Source: Treponema sp. (GTDB lineage Bacteria; Spirochaetota; Spirochaetia; Treponematales; Breznakiellaceae). From it: DNA of 10,325 nucleotides. Each line of letters starts with the position of its first letter. Positions within the stretch are counted from its first letter, which is position 1. Below are positions 1 to 6,018 of this stretch, one piece after another. The stretch spans positions 1-10,325 of the forward strand of contig JAITFA010000211.1 in the NCBI GenBank assembly GCA_031281685.1, written 5' to 3'. A program made the translations under genes and the position numbers. The notes beneath the pieces were generated by a model. It had not been told where the DNA came from and ran no database searches. It saw nothing but the letters and a program-made list of their open reading frames with translations.

Positions 1-97
1 ATACCCGTATCGCCAGCGGGACGCCTGTCGGGTGTGGGCTGGCCGACTCTCTCGCCGACACTTTGGCTCCCGGCGCGACTCTAGCTTTGTTGTTCAA
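1..97 (-). CDS. Possible 5' end of a gene running off the left edge
   Basis: On the minus strand a perfect Shine-Dalgarno sequence AAAGGAGG (110 to 103) lies 5 nt before a TTG codon at 97. An open frame of 32 codons (begins MNNKARVAPGAKVSARES if TTG is the start) then continues to the edge without a stop. Only this spacing supports the call: no family is recognised, and 32 open codons in GC-rich DNA are not significant. The start lies inside the last codons of the weak upstream frame at 81-551, which would fit translational coupling if both were real. It could equally be chance. Confidence 0.25.
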   Translation of the reverse strand, partial: MNNKARVAPGAKVSARESASPHPTGVPLAIRV

Positions 98-551
98 CAC
101 CGCCTCCTTTGCCCGCCGCAGTTTCCGCCCGGACGTATACGGGACGCCACCGGCGCACGCCCTCCCCCTTCCCAGCGCCCCGACCAAACCCGATGTTGGG
201 AAAAAGCCGCGTGAGCGGTTCGATTAAGGCGTAGAGGCGCTTCTCCTTCTTCGTAAGCTCGGCGCTCGTAGTTTGTGCGCTGGAGTGCGCGAACCCGATG
301 ACGACGTTGTTGTTGTTTCTGTCCCGATAAGCGTCGGGAACCAATTTCCGCGCTTCACCCGGCAAGTGGTCGAGAGCGATTCTTGCCACCGCCGCGTGGC
401 GGCCGGGCGGAAACACCTCGCCGTCCGTAAGCGGCAGACTAAAAAAAGAGCGGCAACTTTTAGCCCGCGCATGGGGCGGCCTCCGCGCACGGAAAGGTAC
501 CGCTCTCTTCTCCCCGGGACGGCAGGGTGACAGGCCCAGGAACCATGCCAC
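81..551 (-). CDS. Weak hypothetical ORF in GC-rich left flank
   Basis: This is a 156-codon minus-strand open frame, divergent from the sugar-transport operon. No family is recognised. Residues about 38-120 look the most protein-like: varied composition, helical stretches such as ELTKKEKRLYALIEPLTRLF, and G/C-biased third codon positions. The N-terminal 35 residues (arginine- and proline-rich) and the last 30 (glycine- and arginine-rich) look like translated GC-rich non-coding DNA. The ATG at 551 has no good ribosome binding site, only GGTGG directly against it. It may be a degraded gene with frameshifts at both ends, or no gene at all. The rest of 1-600 holds nothing else I can support. Confidence 0.22.
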   Translation of the reverse strand: MAWFLGLSPCRPGEKRAVPFRARRPPHARAKSCRSFFSLPLTDGEVFPPGRHAAVARIALDHLPGEARKLVPDAYRDRNNNNVVIGFAHSSAQTTSAELTKKEKRLYALIEPLTRLFPNIGFGRGAGKGEGVRRWRPVYVRAETAAGKGGGVEQQS

Positions 552-604
552 CGGCGCGGGATTCCCTTTAGCCTATACCAGTGAATCTACCGTTTACTTT
601 TCAC

Positions 605-651
605 AAAAAATTAAAAAAATGCTTGACAGCCCACAAATAGTCTCCTACTAT
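605..651 (+). promoter_or_regulatory. Sigma-70-type promoter with upstream A-tract
   Basis: TTGACA at 623-628 is separated by exactly 17 bp from TACTAT at 646-651, a near-perfect housekeeping promoter. Two A-runs at 605-620, just upstream of the -35 box, resemble an UP element. Predicted transcription start is about 658, giving a leader of about 110 nt before the first permease. A start codon at 619 in the same reading frame as the permease would lie inside this promoter, so translation must begin further down, at 769. Confidence 0.8.
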
Positions 652-659
652 ACAAGTAA

Positions 660-673
660 TGAAACCGGTTTCT
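660..673. promoter_or_regulatory. LacI/GalR-family-type operator
   Basis: The sequence TGAAACCGGTTTCT contains the perfect 12-bp palindrome GAAACCGGTTTC (661-672) centred on CG. This is the architecture of LacI/GalR-family operators, which are palindromes with a central CpG and outer GAAA/TTTC-like arms. It begins about 2-3 bp after the predicted transcription start, so a bound repressor would block initiation or early elongation. No repressor gene lies in the window. Which regulator binds is unknown. Confidence 0.6.
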
Positions 674-768
674 CTATATTGCATTGTGTTTTTCCTGTTA
701 TTGTACTTCTTACCAGCTTTTTCTTCTTGTTTATGGAGAAATCAGTTTCAAAACTTAAAGGAGCTTTT

Positions 769-1716
769 ATGAGTGAGTTGAGTGTGATGAAAGCCAAGTC
801 TCGGTCTCTGGGGAAACGACTCTGGGACTGTAAGACCCTCATTCTTATGTGTACGCCGGCTATTCTCTTTTTCATCGTGTTTTCCTACATCCCCATGCCG
901 GGCGCTTACATCGCGTTTACCGATTTTAAGTACAACTTGGGAATCTTCGGCAGCAAATTTGTAGGATTCGAGAACTTCCGGTTCCTGTTTATCACCGGTA
1001 AACTCTGGGAGCTGACCCGAAACACCGTTCTCTACAACATAGCTTTCATCTTTCTGGGTAATTTCCTCCAAATCTTCGTGGCCATACTGCTTAACGAAAT
1101 CCGCGGCAGATGGTTCAAAAAGGTCAGTCAGACGATCATGTTCCTGCCCTACTTTATATCCGCAGTGCTGGTGGGCTTTTTGGCTTACAGCATCCTGAAC
1201 TATGACTTTGGGTTTATTCCTAATGTGGTTAAGGCGCTGGGGGGCGATGCCCCGCGTTTCTACGGAACTCCGGCAGTCTGGCCATTCATCATCGTGCTGG
1301 TACAGCTTTGGCAGTCCACAGGCTACGGGTCTATCGTGTACTTTGCCGCCATCATGGGCATAGACACTACCATTTACGAGGCTGCGGAGATTGACGGGGC
1401 CAACGCAATCCAGAGAATTCGCTACATCATTCTCCCCAGCCTCAAGCCCACCGCAGTCATCCTCATCCTTTTTTCCATCGGCGGCATCCTCAAGGGCAAC
1501 TTCGGACTCTTCTACAACCTGGTGGGAACCTCCAACGCAGCCTTACAGCCCTATACGGACATCATCGAAACCTATGTATATCGTAGCCTGATGAACCAGT
1601 TCAATTTTTCCTACTCTGCGGCTGTGGGACTCTACCAATCAGTATTCGGCTTCTGCATCGTCATGGCCGCCAACTGGATCATCAAAAAGATCGAAAAAGA
1701 TTACGCGCTATTTTAA
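769..1716 (+). CDS. Sugar ABC transporter permease, LplB/YteP type (CUT1)
   Basis: This is the inner-membrane permease of a binding-protein-dependent carbohydrate importer, 315 residues, the usual length for LplB-type proteins. The first membrane segment is at about residues 23-43 (LILMCTPAILFFIVFSYIPM) and several more follow. The cytoplasmic ATPase-docking EAA loop is at 204-224 (YEAAEIDGANAIQRI...LPSL) with the conserved E-A-A and D-G-A. The start ATG at 769 was chosen because AAAGGAG (757-763) lies 5 nt upstream and the longer in-frame start overlaps the promoter. Its stop codon lies within the ribosome binding site of the next permease. It should pair with that protein as a heterodimer. 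Substrate unknown; LplB relatives carry oligosaccharides or uronate-containing sugars. Confidence 0.92.
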   Translation: MSELSVMKAKSRSLGKRLWDCKTLILMCTPAILFFIVFSYIPMPGAYIAFTDFKYNLGIFGSKFVGFENFRFLFITGKLWELTRNTVLYNIAFIFLGNFLQIFVAILLNEIRGRWFKKVSQTIMFLPYFISAVLVGFLAYSILNYDFGFIPNVVKALGGDAPRFYGTPAVWPFIIVLVQLWQSTGYGSIVYFAAIMGIDTTIYEAAEIDGANAIQRIRYIILPSLKPTAVILILFSIGGILKGNFGLFYNLVGTSNAALQPYTDIIETYVYRSLMNQFNFSYSAAVGLYQSVFGFCIVMAANWIIKKIEKDYALF

Positions 1717-1727
1717 GGAGGAATCAA

Positions 1728-2615
1728 ATGAAAGTAAGAAAAGACCCTGTATCGCGGGGAGTTACCGTTTTCGCGGTCGTGTTTGTGTCGATTTTCGCCC
1801 TGCTCTGCCTGCTCCCCTTTGTGATGATGATTTCCGCGTCATTTAGCGATGAAAATATCGTCATGACAGAAGGGATAGGGATACTGCCCAAAGGACTTTC
1901 CCTGGAAGCGTATAAGCTCGCCCTGAAAAGTCCCAAGTTCATACTCGGCGCGTATGGGGTAACAATCGCCCTGACTACTACCGGCACTAGCATCGGACTC
2001 TTCCTCATTGCCATGACCGGCTACGCGCTCTACCGGCCTGACTTCTTCATCAGGAACAAGATCGCCTTTTTCTTCTATTTTACTACCCTGTTCTCCGCAG
2101 GGCTGGCGCCTTCCTATATCTGGATGACACGGTATCTCAACCTGAAAAACAACTATCTGGCGGTGCTGCTGCCTCTGCTGATGTCCCCTTGGCTCATTAT
2201 CCTGATGCGGAACTTTATGAAATCCGTGCCTTTTGAGATTACCGAATCCGGGAAGATTGACGGGGCTGGGGATTTCACCATCTTTATCCAGCTCATTTTC
2301 CCCATGATGAAACCAGCACTCGCCACTATCGGCCTGTTTCTAGCATTAAGCTACTGGAACGAGTGGTATAACGCCATGCTCTACCTGCCCAACCTTGATT
2401 ACAAGCCCCTGCAATACTATCTGTACAAGATTGTGAACGAGGCAGCGGCGCTGCGACAGTCTCTGGCGGGATCAGTGGTCATCGTGGGGGCATTGCCCAC
2501 CACCACGCTGAAAATGGCTACCGCAATGCTGGCCACCGGGCCTATCATTCTGCTCTATCCCTTCGTACAGAAGTATTTTATCAGCGGCATCACCATTGGC
2601 GCAGTGAAGGGTTAG
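1728..2615 (+). CDS. Sugar ABC transporter permease, LplC/YtcP type (CUT1)
   Basis: This is the second permease subunit, 295 residues, and belongs to the MalG/LplC-like half of CUT1 importers. A membrane segment follows the short basic N-terminus (about residues 12-36), and hydrophobic segments recur at about 72-100, 111-130, 143-160 and 195-210, with the last near the C-terminus. The EAA loop at about 170-193 reads EITESGKIDGAG, so the E and the D-G-A are kept while EAA has become ESG, as is common in this half. The ribosome binding site TAAGGAGG (1714-1721) overlaps the upstream stop codon, and only 11 bp separate the genes. Translation of the two permeases is therefore likely coupled. It ends in ...SGITIGAVKG, typical for the family. 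Confidence 0.92.
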   Translation: MKVRKDPVSRGVTVFAVVFVSIFALLCLLPFVMMISASFSDENIVMTEGIGILPKGLSLEAYKLALKSPKFILGAYGVTIALTTTGTSIGLFLIAMTGYALYRPDFFIRNKIAFFFYFTTLFSAGLAPSYIWMTRYLNLKNNYLAVLLPLLMSPWLIILMRNFMKSVPFEITESGKIDGAGDFTIFIQLIFPMMKPALATIGLFLALSYWNEWYNAMLYLPNLDYKPLQYYLYKIVNEAAALRQSLAGSVVIVGALPTTTLKMATAMLATGPIILLYPFVQKYFISGITIGAVKG

Positions 2616-2629
2616 GGATTTTGGTTATA

Positions 2630-2672
2630 GTTATGGTTATTCGGGACAGCGCGCCGCGCTATGGCCCATAAC
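2630..2672 (+). other. Intercistronic hairpin before binding-protein gene
   Basis: In the 79-bp gap between the second permease and the binding-protein gene, GTTATGG (2630-2636) pairs with CCATAAC (2666-2672). Inside it AGCGCG (2648-2653) is complementary to CGCGCT (2655-2660), although the 1-nt loop means the innermost pairs must open. No T-tract follows. Such hairpins often mark RNA processing or stability points that let the binding protein be made in excess over the permeases. That role is inferred. Confidence 0.4.
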
Positions 2673-2694
2673 AATATCTTTTAGGAGGTCTTTT

Positions 2695-4257
2695 ATGAAA
2701 AAGACAACACAGATGATGAAGGTAATGCTTGCCAGCATCCTTGTTTTGGTTACTGGGGGAGTGGGGGTACTCTTCGCCAGTGGTCAACAGGGCAGTTCTT
2801 CCACTTCCAGCGGAAGAATAACCCCAATTACCATGCTTTTGCTTGGTAATAAGCCCACAAATGGACGGGCTGACGCGGCAATCGCGGAGATCAACAAGAT
2901 TGTTGGTCCCAGAATCGGCGTGGAACTGCGAACCCAGTACATCGAATGGGCAGACTGGCAGAATCAGTACCAGCTTGCTTTGGCATCAGGCGATCCCAAC
3001 ATCGATCTGGTAGTAACGGCTACGGACTGGCTCTACGCTTGGGAGCTCACCCGCAAAGGCGGCTTCTATCCTTTGACACCGGAACTGCTTCAGGCAAACG
3101 CTCCTCAGACTTGGGCGGCAATTCCCCAATCCCACTGGGATTTATGCAGCGAAAATGGTAAAATCTGGTTCATTCCTGAAGACCAGTACAGTCAGTACAC
3201 CAACCACGGCATGTTCTGGCGCAAGGACTGGGCTGCGGCGGGCGGTCTTACCAGTGTGGAGAAGTTTGAGGACTTGGAAACCTACTGGGACATCGTGAAA
3301 AAGAACCATCCCGAAGCCTATCCCTGGGATATTAACGGCGCGGAGTACCTTGACTTTGGGCTTATTGGCGCGTATTTCTATGCGAAAAAGCCCGTCCAGA
3401 CCATCATCGGCGCCAATGCGGGTAACTTTGGCATCTTCCAGTACAACACTAACGATCCTTACACTGTGGTTTCCTTATACATGGAAGGAAATGAATTTTT
3501 GGAGGCAGCCCGCATATTAGACCGTTTTGCTAAAAAAGGCTTTTGGCGCGAGGATGTACTGAACTACCGGGGCGAGACTCGGAACCTCTTCCTTGCCGGG
3601 CTTTCCGGTTCAGACCAGCATCACACCCAAACCTATAATGGCTTGCGGGAACAGATGGACAAGGAACAGCCCGGTTCGGAAATCCAGATGTACTGGTGGG
3701 GAAAGGAACTTAACAATGTGAACAAAGACCTGCTGACCCATGGAGCTATGGCGATCAACGCCGCTTCCCGGAATGTGGCAAAGGCTCTCCAGCTCTACGA
3801 CCTCCTGCGGAATGACAAGCAGATATACCTGCTCTACAACTATGGCATTGAGGGGAAGGATTACCTCGTACTGCCCGATGGACGTTTCAGCCGTCCTGCG
3901 GGCTATAACTCCTCTACCGATGCTTTGGACACTAACTTCTGGGCAGGACGTATGGACAAGTTTGAACCTCAGTGGGACACATGGTGGAGTGGTCGAACCG
4001 CGTTTGTGGAAAACCTGAACACCTTTGCCAAGGAATATCCTTTGGGGAAATTCGCCTTTGACCCCTCTAAGGTCTCTGCGGAAATGTCCGCCATTGGAGA
4101 GGTCTGCGCTACCTACATCCCTTCAATCCACTTTGGCAAGACTAGCGATCCTGACAAGGCAGTAGCTGATTTTCGCGCCGCCCTGCAACGGGCCGGTTAC
4201 GACAAGGTTAAGGCGGAACTACAGGCTCAACTAACCGCGCTCAAGAACGCACGGTAG
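2695..4257 (+). CDS. Periplasmic sugar-binding protein of the ABC importer (LplA/YtcQ-like)
   Basis: This is the extracytoplasmic solute-binding protein that delivers sugar to the two permeases encoded upstream. At 520 residues it matches the long LplA/YtcQ-type family 1 binding proteins. A signal peptide covers residues 1 to about 29: basic MKK..., a hydrophobic core, then VLFASGQQG. There is no cysteine near the cleavage site (the first is at 151), so it should be a soluble periplasmic protein and not a lipoprotein. The mature part is rich in Trp and Tyr (WADWQNQYQ, WYAWE-like DWLYAWE, MYWWGKE, WDTWWSG), as expected for a carbohydrate cleft. AGGAGG (2683-2688) lies 6 nt before the ATG. The gene is last in its operon. 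No ATPase gene follows. Substrate not predictable. Confidence 0.9.
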   Translation: MKKTTQMMKVMLASILVLVTGGVGVLFASGQQGSSSTSSGRITPITMLLLGNKPTNGRADAAIAEINKIVGPRIGVELRTQYIEWADWQNQYQLALASGDPNIDLVVTATDWLYAWELTRKGGFYPLTPELLQANAPQTWAAIPQSHWDLCSENGKIWFIPEDQYSQYTNHGMFWRKDWAAAGGLTSVEKFEDLETYWDIVKKNHPEAYPWDINGAEYLDFGLIGAYFYAKKPVQTIIGANAGNFGIFQYNTNDPYTVVSLYMEGNEFLEAARILDRFAKKGFWREDVLNYRGETRNLFLAGLSGSDQHHTQTYNGLREQMDKEQPGSEIQMYWWGKELNNVNKDLLTHGAMAINAASRNVAKALQLYDLLRNDKQIYLLYNYGIEGKDYLVLPDGRFSRPAGYNSSTDALDTNFWAGRMDKFEPQWDTWWSGRTAFVENLNTFAKEYPLGKFAFDPSKVSAEMSAIGEVCATYIPSIHFGKTSDPDKAVADFRAALQRAGYDKVKAELQAQLTALKNAR

Positions 4258-4285
4258 AAAGGTATGTGGCGGGGGCTGTGAGGCT

Positions 4286-4313
4286 GTGGAGGCGCGGTAT
4301 GTCGCGCCCCCAC
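4286..4313. terminator. GC-rich hairpin after binding-protein gene
   Basis: GTGG-A-GGCGCG (4286-4296) faces CGCGCC-C-CCAC (4303-4313) across a 6-nt GTATGT loop. This gives 10 Watson-Crick pairs and one A-C mismatch on the plus strand, which becomes a G-U pair on the minus strand. It starts 28 bp after the binding-protein stop and could protect or end that mRNA. There is no T-tract on either strand, so intrinsic termination is uncertain. Confidence 0.4.
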
Positions 4314-4374
4314 CACCAACGCTGGTTTATCAGAAGCGCCGTAAAACCCCGCCCTTTATGCCTGCGGCTAGACC

Positions 4375-4512
4375 ATGATCCAGCCTAGAACACGATGATG
4401 ATCCAGCTTATCGCGGGGTGCTGCGGAGGCTTAGCGCAGGATGTTGCGGAGGACTATCGCAGGATGCTGCGGAGGACTATCGCGGGGTGCTGCGAAGGAC
4501 TATCGCAGGATG
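4375..4512 (+). repeat. Six 23-bp tandem repeats with junction hairpins
   Basis: Six consecutive units of exactly 23 bp begin at 4375, 4398, 4421, 4444, 4467 and 4490, and a decayed seventh begins at 4513. Units 3-6 are close: each opens CTGCGGAGGAC or a variant and closes with TATCGCAGGATG or a variant. Units 1 and 2 share ATGATCCAGC at their starts, so the period extends into diverged copies. Each unit junction forms a 5-bp, 4-nt-loop hairpin, CGCAG-GATG-CTGCG. The period is not a multiple of 3, so the open frames across it are not genuine proteins. Nothing else is seen in the surrounding 4258-4667 apart from the two hairpins listed separately. Confidence 0.85.
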
Positions 4513-4566
4513 CTGCACATAGGTGTCAGAGACATGGGTATCAGCCTCAGCCTAAAGAAACTGAAC

Positions 4567-4657
4567 AGCTCACTAACCACGGACGCCACACAACTAAACG
4601 GAGAATGTATGGGGTTACAGTATACTTATTATCTGTGACGCCCGTGATTAATGAGCC
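4567..4657 (-). other. Long inverted repeat forming a minus-strand RNA hairpin
   Basis: Positions 4567-4590 face 4634-4657 across a 43-nt loop. Of 24 opposed positions, 19 are Watson-Crick. The other five (4567/4657, 4573/4651, 4577/4647, 4583/4641, 4586/4638) are all A-C on the plus strand, which makes all of them G-U on the minus strand. The stem is therefore continuous only in RNA read from the minus strand, where it starts 10 nt after the DUF1015 stop. Only a loose U-rich run (TTTCTTT, about 4552-4558) follows. It may be a 3'-end stabiliser or terminator of that mRNA, or a small mobile palindromic element. Confidence 0.65.
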
Positions 4658-4667
4658 TATGATAATC

Positions 4668-6005
4668 TTATCGGAAGAGTTTACGACATTCGAGATAGAA
4701 ACGTTTTTCTTTTGCCTCTCCCATTGAAAAACTTTTTCGGGGAAGGGGACCGCGTTGCGCCACGGTTTTGAAAAGGGTCCGCTTGTCGATAGGGGGCAGG
4801 AGCAGTCCCACCGTGCCTCCTTGCGCGGTCTGAAACAGGCTGTCTTCACCGTGTATGTAATCAATCGAATACGCCGCGTTGCCGGCGATGAAGGCATCAA
4901 GCAACGGTTGGAGCGTGTCAGTGGCAAGGCCCTGCCGCTCAGATTCCACCAGCAGATACGAGCCGCCAGAAACCAGTCCAAGCCGGTTCCGCTCGCAGGC
5001 CGCGTCTCCTACAAGGGCGGCTAGTTCCTCGCGGCTTGCCACAGCGCGGCTTGAAAAGGAGGGCAGCGCGGCAAGGGCTGCGCTAACGCTGGCAAGCGAC
5101 GCGCCAAAGATCACGCGGTGAATCGGCTCAAAGGCAATGCCCGCGTCATAGAGGTTTTCGATTTCAACCAGCGCGTAACGGGCGGGGTGCTTTGCCAAGC
5201 CTTCTTCGCCTTTATGCGCCGCCTTGTATTCCAGCCAGATCGCCTTTGCGCTGGCAAGTGAATGGTTGCCGTCACCCACGGCAAAGAGGAACGGGGTGTC
5301 AGACGCGCCGCCGTATCGCTTGCCAGACCGCGCCGCAAGCCCCTCAAGCGCCTCCGCGAGATATGCCCAGTCAGCCTCGCGCTTCAAAAGCCAGCCCGAA
5401 ACCGCGCCGCTGTCCATCGAAAGCTCGGTTGTGTAGAGCGGTTCCGCCTGTTTTGCGCGCTCGCCTAGCGCGCTCAGTAAGGCGTCGTCTTCGTCATCAA
5501 TAAGAAGCAGAATGTGGGACGTTTCAAGCGCAGCGTTTCGGCGAACCGCCATTCGGGGTGGAAGCCGTGCTTCCACGGTTCCCTCGGTACTCCGAATCAG
5601 GGGACGAGCCTCTGGTTTCCAGTCATACTGTTCCAGATCAACGCACAGCACAAGTCCGCGCCGCTGCTCGTGAAAGGGGGTTTTTCGCTCAATATAAACA
5701 GCGCCGCGTTCACCGGGAACAAGCAACCCTTGGGCGAGGTATGCTGCCATTGTGTCATGGATCGCCGCAATTCGCGCCGTGGTTCCCGCGTCATGAGGCT
5801 CCGCTAGAAAGATTTCCGGCAGAATCAGGTTCAGCGTGGAGGGAGCCGCGCCCACTAGCTTCTTTACCGCCTCCCAATAAGCATAGTCCTGAGTAAACTG
5901 ATCGCAAGCAATGACCGCCCACTTTTGTAAATCAATACCTGCTTTGGGAAACAGGAGTTCGGGGATGGCAATACCTGAAAGGGCAAGCCGCTGATGTATA
6001 TCCAT
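4668..6005 (-). CDS. DUF1015 family protein
   Basis: This is a cytoplasmic protein of about 445 residues, full length for DUF1015 (COG4198). The biochemical role is not established for this subgroup. The fold is related to ParB/Srx-like nucleotide-binding domains, a group that includes SerK-type free-serine kinases. Family signatures seen (numbering from the ATG at 6005): WAVIACDQFTQD near 29-40, RPLIRSTEGTVEARLPPR near 134-151, the hallmark VGDGNHSLASAK at 243-254 (family form 'DGHHR', here DGNHS), and EIENLYDAGIAFEPIHRVIF near 281-300. I prefer the ATG at 6005 because AAGG (6014-6011) lies 5 nt upstream; a GTG at 6011 is the alternative. It lies 13 bp after the dehydrogenase-like gene, so they share an operon and possibly a pathway. 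Confidence 0.88.
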   Translation of the reverse strand: MDIHQRLALSGIAIPELLFPKAGIDLQKWAVIACDQFTQDYAYWEAVKKLVGAAPSTLNLILPEIFLAEPHDAGTTARIAAIHDTMAAYLAQGLLVPGERGAVYIERKTPFHEQRRGLVLCVDLEQYDWKPEARPLIRSTEGTVEARLPPRMAVRRNAALETSHILLLIDDEDDALLSALGERAKQAEPLYTTELSMDSGAVSGWLLKREADWAYLAEALEGLAARSGKRYGGASDTPFLFAVGDGNHSLASAKAIWLEYKAAHKGEEGLAKHPARYALVEIENLYDAGIAFEPIHRVIFGASLASVSAALAALPSFSSRAVASREELAALVGDAACERNRLGLVSGGSYLLVESERQGLATDTLQPLLDAFIAGNAAYSIDYIHGEDSLFQTAQGGTVGLLLPPIDKRTLFKTVAQRGPLPRKSFSMGEAKEKRFYLECRKLFR

Positions 6006-6018
6006 ATCCACCTTGTTT

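Noticed and set aside
298..319. Trinucleotide run (GAC/GTT) as a microsatellite
   Set aside because: Only about seven imperfect units; too short to suggest phase variation.
480..580. Riboswitch (cobalamin- or SAM-like) suggested by GGGTGACAGGCCCAGGAACC and GCCACCGG
   Set aside because: Short look-alikes only; the ordered conserved blocks and helices of either class are not present, and the segment lies upstream of the promoter.
619..768. 50-residue N-terminal extension of the first permease starting at ATG 619
   Set aside because: It overlaps the -35 and -10 boxes, has no ribosome binding site, and AAAGGAG with ATG 769 gives the family-typical start.
4375..4512. CRISPR array
   Set aside because: The units are contiguous 23-bp repeats without unique spacers, and no cas genes are nearby.
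4694..4706. AAACGTTT palindrome as a second operator
   Set aside because: It lies within the DUF1015 coding end, lacks the CCGG centre of the operon site, and is not near a promoter.
4395..4727. 110-codon plus-strand frame across the tandem repeats
   Set aside because: The repeat period of 23 is not a multiple of three, so the protein repeats in different frames (AGCCGGL, AEDYRRML). It also runs into the DUF1015 gene, has no Shine-Dalgarno, and matches no family.
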